Assembly: GCA_036244855.1 (NCBI GenBank)
Contig: BQKZ01000506.1
Span: 24,588-88,587 of the forward strand
Reading direction: 5' to 3'
Source: Temnopleurus reevesii
Lineage: Eukaryota; Echinodermata; Echinoidea; Temnopleuroida; Temnopleuridae
Length of the DNA stretch: 64,000 nt
In this document: positions 41,858 to 55,510 of the stretch, piece after piece
How the letters are laid out: each line of letters opens with the position of its first letter
How positions within the stretch are numbered: the stretch's first letter is position 1
Notes under the pieces: model-generated
Seen by the model: only the letters and a program-made list of their open reading frames with translations
Database searches by the model: none
What the model was told of the DNA's origin: nothing
Made by a program: the position numbers and the translations under genes

Positions 41858-43842
41858 TTACCCTCCTGTCCTTCCGTGGCATACACTGTGACTCATCGCA
41901 CTTCTAGGTGAGGCGTTCCCACGACCTAAAATTAAAATACATCACTCACATCGCGGCGCCATCGGTGCACATCTTCCCCATACCCTGTGCATGCACTGCG
42001 CGCACACCACTCAAATGAAAATGCATAAAACGGGCAATGGGAATAAGGCCGTTCATTCATGATGGGAGCGAGATGATGCACCATGAAGTGCAAATAATGT
42101 ACTCCATTTGCTTAATACACCCCATGCATAATGACAGAAAAGTGTGTGTTCACTTTTTCACGCGTATCTTGATTCGCGGAAATGCTCTGCTGATTGGAAA
42201 CAAAATACAAATTAATGTAAATTGAGAAGGGATTATTGATTTTGAGATGTGGGTAAGGGATAATGGTGATATGCACTTGAAGATCGAGATATTAGATTGG
42301 ACACCATTTTGTTCTCTCTCCTACGTTCTTACAAGTCGGTAGTTGGATCCCCAAAGTGAATTCAACACCCCCCACCAAAAAAACTTTCTCTATATGCACC
42401 CATGGGTCGAGGGCTCGACCAATTTGAAATTATGCGCCCCCCCCCCCCATTTCCCCATTTTCCAGGGGATGACAAGCACGAAAAACGTCATCAGCTTAAC
42501 GTCAATCTTGGCATCCCATAGCTGTCAATTTGGGGGGGGGGAGGAACGCCCCCATACCCCCCCCCCCCCCCCCTCCCTCAATGCATGCATGCACGGAATC
42601 ACATTCTACATTCTACTGACATGATTGACACTAGAACTGTTATAGAATGAATAAATCTGAGCTGATGTAAGACATCGATTTAGGTTTAAACTTGTGTCGC
42701 AACCATCTGAATCTTTATATCATCTTGGATTAAAGACTCAATCCACAACGCGCGAATGGTTCATACCTATAATGATCCATTCTTTTTTTAAGCATTTTAT
42801 TTTACTTCAGGCTTCTCATTAAAATAATGTTTGGTACAACTTACATTATATTTACGTTGTACCATCTTTTTTTTTATTATGAGTTAATGAAATGGAAAAT
42901 AAATTAATCAAAATCAAAGAGAATAAATCAAATAACGAACCGTTTCCAACGAAATCAGCTTCAGCACCATTTTTAATTCTTCTCGGTGTTAATAACACGA
43001 TGATTATCAATGAAAATCTACTTCGGTGTATTAAGTTAACACCCTAACTAAAGGTCGAGCATTTGATAATTGAAATCATTAAAAGATATCTGGACCATCT
43101 TCTTCTCCGTGATTGGGTCTTGACTTTATCTTAATTGGCCAGCATTCTGACCATCGGGGTAATAACTTTGGCAGCATCTGTTTCCACAAGTAATGGTTTC
43201 GAAGGGCAGATACTGTGAAGAAATCTTTAAAGGGGTCGGTAGACCTATGGACACATGTCATTTATTGATGCATTTAACTATATGAATCCGTCAAGAAATA
43301 GTGATTTGGTTGATCGACTTAACAAAAAAAATACAAAAAAAAGGCTTAAAAAAAGCAATGTGATATACTGAACATGTGATAAGCCAATTGTAGAGAAGTG
43401 ACAACATCACCACGTCATTTCGCGTGGTCAAAAGTGGCAAATTTGTTTTTAAAATACAACTGTTTGAATAACTCTTTGAATTACTTTTAAATGTGTTACA
43501 AATATTCGTAACTCTCCAATTTATTATGCAAAAAATTTTACTCAATTTTATCGTCTAATTTTATGATTGTAATCAAAGCGAGTTATTTTTTGGCATGGAA
43601 TTCCCGTTTAAGACGTTTTAATCTTGGTTAAACACCGGCCATAGATTTACATCTAGGATACAAATTTTACCCAATTTTTTGTTTATGTAGTGTAAAACCC
43701 ATGTGATTGCTAATGGCACACACAAAAAGTGACGAGGCACTTTTTGAACATGAATGATTGATGGAGAAACATATGGCATGACAAAAGTTGCGATGTGTTA
43801 GACAAATTATTGTGCATGCTTAACTGAAGAACGTGATGCACA

Positions 43843-44094
43843 AAGGCCGACTCACACCCGGCATTTTTTGTTTTGTTTTTTGTTTTTTGTTTTTTTTTAA
43901 TTAAAAACGCTCCCTGGACGTACAAAGACGCAGGTCATACGGTGGACTGATGTTCGCCATACGCTCCTTGAGCGCAAGTGGAAAGTCAGTCCACGGTCTG
44001 ATCCGCGTATACTGTGCGCTCGGGGAGCGTTTATAATTTTCAAAAATTCTGGGCGGACACAGGCTAAACACACAAAGGTGTGAGTCGGCATTTA
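43843..44094. mobile_element. fold-back element family B
   Basis: The ends are aaggccgactcacacc and ggtgtgagtcggc, with an inserted T-rich run near 43865-43895. The core gacgcaggtcatacggtgga is typical of the family. Confidence 0.75.
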
Positions 44095-44578
44095 GGCTGC
44101 TTTTCCTGAATTACACAAGATACTTTATTTTACAAAATAGGTAACATTAGCAAAATTCGTCCAACATGATTTGATTTGACCATTATTCGAACACATTTTA
44201 ACAAACGGTTGAGGGACAATGTATTGCCTATAGTTTGGGGTAAATCTTTGCTCAAAGTTTGAAAAGTGTAGGTTTGTTTCACAAACCACAAAGAATAGAA
44301 ATATTGCAGGTGCATGGTGGCAATGAATTTATACAGTTATTAAACTGACCCCTTTTATCAGTTTGGTTTCAATTTCTTCACTTTTCGTTATAATGAACCA
44401 TGTACACGTATCTTTAAAGTGAAATGGGGCGTGTAATTCGAAATGTGTAAACTGTTATTATGTTAGAAGTGAGCGGAAGTCTTTTTCAAACAGATAACGA
44501 GAAATCGCGAAAACAATGTAGAGGATCTGAACTGCCGATGACTTTTCTGATATGTTTTAATGTAAATCATGAATATCT

Positions 44579-44873
44579 TGAGGCCGACTGTTTATGGAAA
44601 TTAAAAACGCTCCCTGGGTGGACAACGTACGCTGATCAGCCGACTGACGTTTGGCTTGCGCTAAAGGAGCGTACGCTGAGCGTTGGTTCCCCATATGACA
44701 TGTGCTTTTGTGGGTCCTGGGAGCGTTTTCAATTTCCAAATACACTGGGCCAACGCAGGCTAATACTAGCGCAAACGTGTGAGTCGGCCGACGCAGGCTA
44801 AAATCGCAAAGCCAAAGGTGTGAGTCGCCCGACGCAGGCTAAAAACGCCAAGGTGTGAATCGGCCTTTACAGT
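44579..44873. mobile_element. fold-back element family B with repeated 3' end
   Basis: The right end, gccgacgcaggctaaaa...aggtgtgagtcg, is present three times in tandem (about 44755-44870). The left end is truncated. Confidence 0.7.
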
Positions 44874-46122
44874 TAACTTACGTGCCCAAGAACTTTGAAT
44901 GGCTCTAATGGCAACGCGATAGTATTCTTAGTTCATGATTTAGAATTCTTTAGAGGAGTGTTAAAAGTAGTGAACCCTTTAAAAAACATTTTTCTTGGCG
45001 TTAAGGAACTGTATCACCGGAAACTGATCGGTACATTCTAGGGGCATGTTCCACAAATATCCCAGTTTCTCCCCTTTCCACTTTGAAATCCGAACAAAGA
45101 AAATTGACGAAATAAACTAAACCATTTCAAGCCTTCACAATTTATAGCCCTAATAGACAAATTAAATTATCTTCACTCCCATTCACCAAACGGGTGCAAC
45201 ACCTGCTCTCCCTTTCTTTGCAGAATAACAGGGAAGGGAATTTCTTTTGTGTGCTAGAGCCAATGTGAAGGCTTGAATGGAGTATTCTTTATTTTGTCCA
45301 ACTTTTATGTTCTTCGATTTCACAGTGTACATCACCGAATGCAAAGCAGGTGTCGCATTAATGATCATGTGCGGAATAAGTCATTAAAGTCATGACTAAA
45401 TCCTTTACGGCAATTTGTCTGTATTATTTTTATCCCCCAGAACCGGCGCCGAATAGGAGAATGGGTAAGGGGTATTAAGGAAAGGAGAAACATATTTCTT
45501 CCTTATATTTTTTTTTATAGATAACAATACTGGATACTCATTAGATCTCATATTGAAATAAAATGTGATTTGTGAAGTTTAACCATTTTTAGAATACGAG
45601 TGTGAGTATTTAAAAAAAACATCTAGAACTGAACTGAATGTGATTTATGAACTTTGAATGGGAATTATAAAGATGATGACGATGGCAATGGTGATGTCGA
45701 GGTTGGTTGTGGTGTTGGTGTGGTTTGGGAATGTGATGGTGAGGTTGGTTGTGATAGAGTCATGGTGGTGGTGATGACAATGCATAATTATGATGATGGT
45801 GATTTTGATGGTGATGATGATGATAACCATGATATTTATGATAATGTTTTGTGTGTGTGTCTATATGTCTGTCCGGCTGTGTGTGCATGCGCGCACATGT
45901 GGTGTGTATGTGTGGAGGCATCTTACTGCATCTTTTCTTTGCTGTATATCTCCAATGTTTCTATTTCAATCATAAGTCATAGATGAGCTCAAGAACCAAC
46001 TTTTGTAGCTGAGATTCTAACTTTCTGACAGATATTGATTTATATTTTACAATTCAATAGCCTTTTACGTCTGACAATAGAATGTACGAACGTCACCATT
46101 CACAATCATCTATATATCAAAT

Positions 46123-46330
46123 TTAATTAAATAATTCTTGCCTTATCCCAACATGGATAAACACTGATTGACAGTGCTTTTACAGAGAAGCTGAGAAAAC
46201 AATCTCAGGCATTCTCGGGTAGGAATCGAACCCACGATCTCCTGATGACTAGACAGGTGTCTTACCACTATACCACCGAGAGCCGATGGAAGTGGCGGTG
46301 TTGCGATAAGGCAAGAATTATTTAATTATT
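46123..46330 (-). mobile_element. tRNA-headed element flanked by inverted arms
   Basis: The minus strand from 46284 reads ggctctcggtggtatagtgg, taagacacctgtctagtcat and a B box ggttcgattcc (46232-46222). A body ending ccttatccc follows. The outer arms (aataattcttgccttatc at about 46130 and gataaggcaagaattatt at about 46304) are inverted repeats. The head folds like a tRNA with an AGT anticodon-loop triplet but its acceptor stem is imperfect, so it is a SINE-like head, not a tRNA gene. Confidence 0.6.
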
Positions 46331-46421
46331 TATCTACCCAACACAAAAATTATTCAATTGATATTCACGCAGTACCTGCTGCTATAATACGAATCGAGCC
46401 CGTCTCTTCCATTGGCTCTCG

Positions 46422-46474
46422 GTGGTCTAGTGGTAAGACACCTGTCTAGTCATCAGGAGATCGTGGTCAACTTT
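46422..46474 (+). mobile_element. truncated tRNA-like head, second copy
   Basis: This 53-base stretch repeats the head at 46284 in the opposite orientation (ggctctcggtggtctagtgg ... catcaggagatcgtgg) and stops before the B box. Confidence 0.6.
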
Positions 46475-47764
46475 CCCTTTAACACCATGATTCACCTTTC
46501 AAGGCTCGCACACAAAAAACGCAATTGGATAATGTTTTATCAATCAAGTAGCACGTAGCTATACCTGCCTACCTTCATTATCCAATGAATTAAGATAGAC
46601 ATTACGAGTCCTCTTGCAAATTAAACGATTAATAAGCAAACGAACTCCATACGGAGGGACGGTGTACACTACAGTGTTGAGGCCCCTGTCACACGAGGAG
46701 AGCTTAGTCTACCCCCGACCCAATACGGATGCGTGCGTCCGTGCTCTCCGTGTTCACCCGTATCTCTCTGCGGTGAACATGTGTGACTGGTTCCCATCGT
46801 TGCTCTGGGCAAGATGAGTTGTGCGTTCTGATGATAAGACAAACACCTTGATGATGTTGATAATAGAATGAATATCATATTTTTATTTTAGGATGACAAA
46901 ATTTAAGAAGCTGTCATGTCACTGGGTTAACGAAAATCCTTTTTTATAACAAATTAAGCTGTATGGTCAATCGACTAAAATAGGTCCATTATCGTGGAGA
47001 ATGAGGGAGGGAATCAGTTTGGATGGTTAAGTGTGGATGCTGAATTGTTGTGACGTTTCGACTGTTCTTACTCCTCTTCATCAAGCATCGTGCAGACTGG
47101 TCTGCCTGATCGTGTGGCAGCTCAGATACTGAAGTTATTACCCATTTACACTGCAAAAAACGCTGGTGTTCAATTTAACACCAGTAGATTCCTATGTCCA
47201 CATCAGAAAAGTGTAAATACCCTTTTGGAAAACATACTGGTGTAAGGAGCTGATATAATTATAGCAATTTATTCCAATGTAGAGTAATTTCAACCCCTTT
47301 ATCGGTATTTATGTTGTGGACATAATGATTCCAGCTAGCATGAGCGTTTTTGCAGATTAGCTCTCATCCAAAAGAATTGTAAGTTAGACATAAGTAAGAC
47401 ATAAGCATTCTGATTAAGCATAATTTGTATCAAAATAGCTCAATAAAATCTTTTTCAGAAATTCGCTAATGTGTCTAGAAATAGCGCATTTATCCGCGCA
47501 TTGCTTTGATCTCCTAAATATTCAAGCCATTTCGGGTAAATGAATCGGGTTTGCATAGCTAATCCTAAATGGGGATTACCGAAAATAGAACGGATGATAA
47601 TCATGATCATCGATGAGTGCTAAAAATTCGTCTCACATGCGTGCACAGCATCATTAATGTAATACTTTGGGATCGTTAATTAAAACACTTCCGATATAAA
47701 AGGCGCCGAGCAGAAGAGGATCTCGTAACCTCTCATTTTCGATCTCAAATTTCATTGAGGAAAA

Positions 47765-47880
47765 TGTTTGTCTGATTTGATTTGATTTGATTTGATTTAT
47801 TTAATATTTTCCATTTCATTAACTCTGTTGTGGCATTAGTGTATTGTAGTATTGATCATAATGAATACACAATAAAGCAT
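47765..47880 (-). mobile_element. possible LINE 3'-end fragment
   Basis: tttgatttgatttgatttat followed by ttaatattttccatttcatt resembles the 3' end of the minus-strand LINE at 1612, which also ends in a five-base repeat. It is only a short tail. Confidence 0.4.
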
Positions 47881-47979
47881 ATGTCCAAATGGTGCAAAGA
47901 TATCCACAAAGACATACTGACAAACAGCTAGCCAAGCTGAGTTTGTGTGAATAAAAAAATATACTCGACAGTGCGTTTC

Positions 47980-48140
47980 TATCTCTCTCTCTCTCCCTCT
48001 GCTCCTCTCTCTATATATCTATCTCCCCTCTTCTCTCTCTCTCCCTCTCTCTCTCTCTCTCTCCCTCTCCGTCTATCTCTCCCCTCTCTCCCCTCTCTCT
48101 CACTCTTTCTCTCTATTTCTCAATGTCTCTCTCCCCTATC
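47980..48140 (+). repeat. CT-rich simple repeat
   Basis: A (TC)n tract with interspersed C and A. Confidence 0.85.
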
Positions 48141-51100
48141 TCTCTTTCACCTCCATATTCTTCATGAATCCGTCATTTCTACTTATGATTTTTTGGTAAA
48201 TTAATATGATTAAGCTTTTAATTTTGATTGGAATTTTGTGACAAATTAATATCTATCTATATCTACTTCTATCTATCTATCTATCTATATAGTCTATATA
48301 TTCATCTCTTCGTTCCTTTCTTTCCTCACCCTTATTTCCTAAACTCTCTTTCACCTGTCGGAGACTCGATATTCTTGCCAAGGTAGTATAACAGGCAAAG
48401 GGTTCACCGAGAACCGCATGTGTCGAGGGCTTCGGTGCCAAAAATTACTCAACCTCGCCGTTTCCGCCACAATTTCTACCCGTCCCCTCCCATTTTGTTT
48501 GAGAAGAAGTTGTTGAAAGATTAAATCAACCATTTCACTTTTACCAAGGAATTATTAAAGTAACAATTCCGTGCTCTGACTAAGAACAATGTTATACCGG
48601 TATCTGGCTATTTCATATAACTTGTATCGTAGCGTTGACTTTCTCCCCGTTATTTATTTTCTCCGACTTGCCGAAAGTTTTTTTTACCGCCCCACGAGGT
48701 TTATTCCATTGATCATGCACCCTCACAGAAGATAACAAAAGAGTAAATATCCTTCCCCCACCTCACCCCCATCTCTCTCTATCTCCCTCTCTCTCTCTCT
48801 CTACCACTTCCATTACTCAGTGATTTCTGAAATATTGAGGGATTTGTTCATGATTATCTTCTATTGCAGCTTTATGATAGCTAACAATCTGTGACAAATT
48901 AGTACAATTAATTGATTGGAAAGAGAATTCATGACAATCTTTATTAATGATAAAAAGATCCCTCATGGGTTTGACGTGTTCTGAATATCATCGTTATATT
49001 TGTGCTCGATCATTCCACTCATCACCAAAACATCTAATAATGATTAATAACGCTTATTTTCGCGAACCTGATACCGCAATAAACTGTCGAAAATGCCACT
49101 AGTCATTTCTAAATTCCAACCCCTTTAAAAGTTCACAAATATTAACATTTCCCGGGGGGGGTCCTTTTTTGCTCCAGCCAGCTGATCCAGTGCCGTGATA
49201 AGCAAGACGTGAATCGAGGATTCCCTTACCGGAGGCATCCCGATGGAGCCGTTCCCACTCAACGCAGTTTCACCGAGTTCAAATTTTCAGATCATGCAGC
49301 TATGACTAGTTGAAGGCTCAATCACACCATGGAGAATAATGATAACATTTACCATGATTACAACATTTACATGATTTATATAGCGCTTGTATTTCTGAGT
49401 GGATTGTTATTGTTGAACTAAAGCATTATCAAGTTGCATCAAAATTGAAAAAAAAAACACTGACATTCGTGGTTATCATAGCCACCGTCTGGCCAGCATT
49501 CGTGAATTTTGAAAGACGCTCCATGAATGAAGAAATACGGAGCGGAAAGACGCGACACGTACGTACGTCAAGCGCTAGCCGATCGCCTTTAACGTCGGTC
49601 AAGTGTCTTCCTTCCGTATTTCTGTGTTCACGCAGACTCTCGAGCAAGTTCAGGAACACTGGGGAGACGTTCGTTATAAACGCAGCGGTGGGTTTTTGTC
49701 TTCATGTTTGCTAGCCCGCAAACAAATCTCAACCAATACCGCGCGGAGTCCGCTTAGCCTCCGTGTCGAGGATGTAGGATTTCGTGCAATTTTGCATGCT
49801 CCGCTGGCTGTACGATTTCTTTTCGAGTGAATCTTGATAAATTCTAACCCGAAAGATCGCGGTCTATAGAGTTTTCCCCTCATCGCACGATGACTTTACA
49901 GTCGTGTCACGATTTCCGTGCGATTGATGCAAAGAGGTTGTGGACATTAGCAACAATTTGATTGCCTCCGAGGACAAGTACAAAAAAACTGTTCAATATT
50001 CGTTGACAATGTAAACACAAACACGGCAAGCTCCGATGTCTGCAAAATTGTACGGAACATCGCAGGCGTCCGCAGATAAACTTGGCATTATACGAACCAC
50101 TGCGCATTCTGCACGTAAAACACGAACGCGTATAGTAAGAACGGATTCTGATGGCTGTGGGAACGTTATTATTCTGAGTGAGTCATATGCGATGTGAACT
50201 TGTGGTTTTTAGACGCAGCACTAACTAGCGCAACACATGACATTAATTTGAGTGGGCAAGCCGGCTGCGCCATGAAAAAGCAAAATAAGAATATGAAAAC
50301 AGGTATTTCCAAAGAAGAGGGCTCGGAGAGTTCAGCATAATGTGGACAAAAGGTCAGATTTATAATTCGTTTTTGTTTCGATAATACGGTTATCATTTTG
50401 AGCGCAGCTGAAATTGAAGGCCAATTGTCTAAAGAAATTGGAGGTTTGCACGCTGACAAACTCGAAGAAGGTGCATTGCTTATCCATCCATGTATCTATC
50501 CGTCTGTTTCTTAATGTTTTAATTCGACTTTATATCTATTCATAATCAATTAGTCTTTCAATTATATACCACTTTTTCACTTGATAGGTCATCATATCAA
50601 TTTGTCCACCTTGAAGAACAGCATTGTCTTGAAGAACAGCCTAGAATTGTTAAATGAAATTAATAAGATAAATAAATAAATATCGAATACATTTGTTTAC
50701 ATATTCTTTTAATTTACTTTAAACATTTGTTACCTTAAAAGATATTAGTTTTAATAATGTAATTTTGTCTCAATATATTTATTCTGATATACTTCATCAT
50801 GCAATGATGATAATGATGATGCAATTCGTGCATGGTACCTTACTTTCATACCGTTGCAGTGTGCTCGTCACAAATTAATTAAATACGTTTCCTCTAAAGA
50901 TGAAAGTTTGTATGATGATGGATGTTCCGTATAAATCAATATAATCAAAATAATCAAAATAATTAAGAGCAGTTTTATGAATTGAAACATTAAGATATAG
51001 GAAATAGATAGATGGATTGTTTTTATTATACACTTTCATTTGATTTCGCCAGTGTATAAGCCTCCTTTCTCTCTCTACAATCAGTTTTATACGACGGAAA

Positions 51101-51149
51101 ATATATTCATCAATGTGACAGCATCAAATTATACCCCTCCCTTTTTTTC

Positions 51150-51260
51150 ATCTCTTCTCTCTCTCCATCTCTCTCTACCTCTACCTCTCTCTACCTCTAC
51201 CTCTCTCTCTATACCTCTACCTCTACCTCTACCTCTCCCACCCACCCATCCTTCCTTATC
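51150..51260 (+). repeat. (CTACCT)n-type pyrimidine repeat
   Basis: Repeated ctacctctacctctctct units, over about 100 bases. Confidence 0.8.
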
Positions 51261-52302
51261 CTCTCTCTTTCATTTACTATTTCTCCGCCACCTCCATTTT
51301 TTTCTCTTTAGACGAGCCGAATCGATCAAATGGGCCAAAGGGGGCAAAATGAATTTAAGGCGCTAAAAAGGGAAACAGGAGAGGCCCATGTAATATCGAG
51401 TTCATCACTAATATCTGTGAAGATAATTTCAACGTAGCATACCATCTATTCAACAGTCTACAGTATATTGTACAACGCAACAAATTGAGGGATATTCCCA
51501 GGACTTTTCTGATACAAATCGCACATTATGATGCTAGGTTGCAGGCACGTTAAAGGAAACGTTTCATATTCGTGAAGCTAGCCAAATTATGGCCATCGCG
51601 AAAAACTATATTTATTTTCCCGTCATATGCAGAAATTTGAAGAAGACACATTGGGGTAACGCTGAATTCGTTCTGATGTCGTGCAACGAACGCACATGAT
51701 ATCGTTAGTCAAGCATATATCCCCTGTATTTTGCACATATGTATGGACAATGATATAGATTTGAAGCACACTGGATATACGTTGGCAATTTAAAGTAATT
51801 TCCACCGTAATTATAGTTATCGCAATTAATAATTATTCACTTTATGTATGATACTTTGTTCGACGTATATGTATATTTTTTGTATATTTTGAAATGAGCA
51901 TAATACACAAATTAAAGTAATTAAAAGAAATGTATCAATCGTCAAGAAACAAAATTGACGACGTGCGTCGCTTTCTTGAACAGGACATCTTCCCACGTGC
52001 AAACATCGATGCATTTCACACGCCACACACAACACCATTGGAAGTTTCATTCACTTTCCAGGTCCGCTGACGGTCCATTCGTCTAGCGCTCCGCAGAAAT
52101 AACGGTTTATTGGCATTTTCAGAATTAAATAAGCCAGAAAATCTTCTCCGAATTTCGTACATACTTATATCTATGTACGTGTCCAAATATCTACTAATAT
52201 GTATATATATATATATCTATTTTCGTTAAAAAGTAACTTGTGAATATATCAGCTGGTTTCACATTAAAATCTGCATACTTACCATAACTACTCTGTACCT
52301 TT

Positions 52303-52919
52303 AAAGGGATACTATTATGAAAATACAAGTTGATCTGTATTGATGTATTATACCATTATCAATACCCTTTTCACTGAAACAGAGTCCAAATGTGTTTCAT
52401 ATATTTATAATATTTTTTCTTCATTTTCATGTTGGCTTAGCTGGGAACGCCCCTAAAAATTTCTTTCAAATGTCAATCATGTTGTGACATCACACAAGTC
52501 AAGTTTGTTCACCTTTCTAAATCATGTTTCAGAGCTGGTTCTGTAAATAACAAAAGGAAATATGTAGATCAATGCAGGGATTTCAATTCAGGTGATTGCC
52601 CATGAAAGGGAATTAGAATGCACAATTACCTGAATTTAAAGACCTGCATTGATCCACATATTTCCTTTTGTTATTTACAGAACCAGCTCTGAAACATGAT
52701 CTAGAAAGGTGAACAAACTTGACTTGTGTGATGTCACAACAGGATTGACATTGGAAAGAAATTTGTAGGGGCGTTCCCAACTAAGCCAACATAAAGATGA
52801 AGAAAAAATATTATAAAATATATGAAACACATTTGGACTCTCTTTCAGTAAAAAGGGTATTGATAATGGTATAATACATCAATACAGATCAACTTGTATT
52901 TTCATAATAGTGGACCTTT
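52303..52919. mobile_element. long fold-back element, about 615 bases
   Basis: Two arms of roughly 280 bases pair almost throughout: tttaaagggatactattatg ... cataatagtggacctttaa, with gctggttctgtaaataacaa paired to ttgttatttacagaaccagc. A single-arm copy lies at about 6231-6545 in intron 1 of the precursor gene. Confidence 0.82.
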
Positions 52920-54289
52920 AAGCATGGTATACTATCACAATAACAACTTGAACTTCATCAGCCGTGGAAGTGCTGGAAAAACAATTAAACCCATTCTTCC
53001 TCAGATGTATTTCAGATGAACGAGTAACCAAGCAGAGAATTTGTCTATAAATAGCCACTTCTCTACGAACCCTAGCATCCATCTTAATCACTTTTATCCT
53101 TCTTTGCCTTCGGTCCTTGGTTTCCATAATTATTTTTCCATTGTGCGCTCTTTGTATGTGTCGAAAACTGTTTAATTTGTGACTGTAAAAAATCTAGGTT
53201 ATTAGTATGATGATTATCATAAATGTACTAATGATTAATCATTCTTTTTATATTGTCATCGTTATCATGGTTATTGCTATTTTCAGTGTTATTAGTTTTA
53301 AAAGAATTATTACTAATTTTTATTATAATTATTATTAACGTCATCATCATCATCTTCGTCATCGTTATCAATTTCAAAATTGTTGTGAACGCAACCTTTG
53401 AAAGACTAATTTAATCAATGCTTAAATCAAGGAAACATAAATGTAACTCCGCTGTTTAAGGTACCGGTAACACATTTTTTTTAAACAGATGAGCGTCCAG
53501 TAGTAAGGTTCACAGAACAATTTTAAGTTATTTTCAATCCTTTTCCTGTTTATTCTTATATGACCTACTGGCAACAATAATTGTGTTATGTCTTCAAATA
53601 GAGCGTTTTCATGCTAAAGAAAAAATTGAATCAGTTAAATAATCAATCAATCAATTAATCAATCGATCAATCAATCAATCAATCAATCAAACAACCCAAT
53701 ACATCTTGACATACAATTTCTCATTTTCAAAATGTCCTGTCAGGGAGGCTTATTTTCAAGGAAACATATTTGGGCTGTTCAAAGAGGCCTGTCTAAATCC
53801 CATAGATCTATATTCACCAATACACCCTGGATATTAATATCACAGATATCGCCTACTCAAAACAAGTTACAGATTTTCTGTTGCCTACTCAAAAACAAAG
53901 TTGATATTAATCGGATATGCAATCTCTTGGCATGGCGTAAACATATCACAAACGCTGGATTTCATCTCTTAAAAATATCTCTGAATTGAACCTGCAAATT
54001 CCCATAAAGAAATCGACCGAGTTATTATTTTTGTTTATTCGAATTTTCTATATACACCAAAGAAAAATTATATTGTAATATCCCCCTTTTGAATGCATGT
54101 TGATAAAAATTCGACAATATTTAAGGTTTTCCCATCCAATTTCTAAGCAAATCAACGATTCAAAGATCTATATAATCGTATAATTTGAATCACTGGCTAA
54201 ATTGCCTATCAAATATTGTGTTTTTACTTTATATTCCTGGGATATAGGTACAGTCCCTCAACACCATGTAAACCAAATATTCAACAGCC

Positions 54290-55510
54290 TAGGCAAGGAA
54301 GTAAGGGGAGCGGAAGTATGACTGGACCGATGACCTAAGATGGCGCTGAATGTCTATATAGCTATCACCTGTAAAAACGGATCCTGTAGGGGGCAGAGGG
54401 TCAACAACCAACTTTGCAAGTTTTTAAAGTTTAAATTCCTTCATCTGTTCATGGATTAGAAACCGTGCTACAGCTCCAGTCACATAGAAACCCGGAAGCA
54501 ACACGATTTATCACCATTCTTAGTTCAGTTGAGTCCTTTGTGATCCGTTACCGACCTCATTAATATGCATATCTTAATACTGAAAAGAATATTTAACAAA
54601 TAAATCAGTGGAAATCAAAGAAATTCGTTCTAGCCTTACTATTACCAGGTTTGAAATGTTCTTCCACCACTAGTTTTCTTGTTGTTCTTGTTTAAACTTT
54701 CAATTTTTTGTCCGAATGTCCTTCCGTTACCGTGGAATTGCCCTTTGCTAATTTTAAAGTTTAAATTCCTTCATCTGTTCATGGATTAGAAACCGTGTTA
54801 CAGCTCCAGTCACATAGAAGCCCGGACGCAACACGATTCATCACCCTTCGTAGTTCAGTTGAGTCCTTTGTGATCTGAGTTTTGTGTCCCTCATTGCTCA
54901 AGGGGCAGAATGCCGTTAATCAGAACATTACTTGACAAGGAGTCATGTTCAATTGTGTTGCTCCCGGGGTTCTATGTGACTGGGACTTACAACGCCCATC
55001 AGAGTCAGGAGGGAAGAGGGAACTTGCATGACTGGATCGATGACCTGAGATGGTGCTGGCTGTCAAGGTCAGAGCAGCCTTTTTCATATTGGCGGGACCA
55101 GAGGTCATTGATTCAGCGACCCCATATGTTGGTTTTAGAGTGTGTATTCATTGGGTTGAGAAGGTCTTTCGAGACCCGTGTAAGCCAAATCTTCAGTCGT
55201 CACCGAGACCCGGGGAAGGAAGTTGGGGACGTGGAAGTATGACTGTATTGACAAATGACCTAAGATGGAGCTGACTGTTTTGATAATAGTTGTCTGCTCC
55301 ATGCAGGCAGATCCAATGAACCGTTAGGGGTGCAACTCCCTCCCTCTCCGTTCAAGTCTAGTGTGTATGATCTTTGGGTAGAGAAGGTCTTTCGATACCC
55401 TTGCAAGCCAGATCTTCAGCAGTCATCGAGACCCAGGGGAAGAAGTAAGGGGAGCGGAAGTATGACTGGATCGATGACCTAAGACGGTGCTAACTGTCGA
55501 GGTCAGAGTA
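54290..55510 (+). repeat. direct repeats with ggaagtatgactgg
   Basis: The sequence gaagtatgactggatcgatg, then acctaagatggtgctgactgtc, recurs at about 54313, 55020, 55235 and 55458, with gagaaggtctttcgagacc and atcttcagcagtcatcgag between the later copies. No coding frame is kept. Confidence 0.6.
54470..54990. mobile_element. family-A-related fragments, three partial copies
   Basis: At about 54475, 54805 and 54935 there are stretches of agtcacatagaagcccgga, cgcaacacgattcatcaccc and cccggggttctatgtgactg. The first two lie within a repeated segment that begins tttaaattccttcatctgtt. Confidence 0.55.

Larger units (their letters stand above)
40246..46122. other. no gene seen; repeats only
   Basis: AT-rich sequence with family-B elements (41622, 43843, 44579), C-runs at about 41430 and 42440-42570, and a (GATGGT)n-like patch at 45670-45840. 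The open frames here are short and show no conserved motif. Confidence 0.6.
46480..52302. other. no gene seen
   Basis: Simple repeats and AT-rich sequence. The interval 49480-50120 is richer in CpG than its surroundings, but I see no exon in it. Confidence 0.5.

Noticed and set aside
46199..46284. A functional tRNA gene
   Set aside because: The A and B boxes and the arms are tRNA-like, but the acceptor stem has a bulge, a SINE-like body follows, and a second truncated head lies nearby.
49480..50120. CpG-rich stretch as a promoter or exon
   Set aside because: No exon with flanking splice signals was found, and parts form short inverted repeats typical of the GC-rich hairpin elements.
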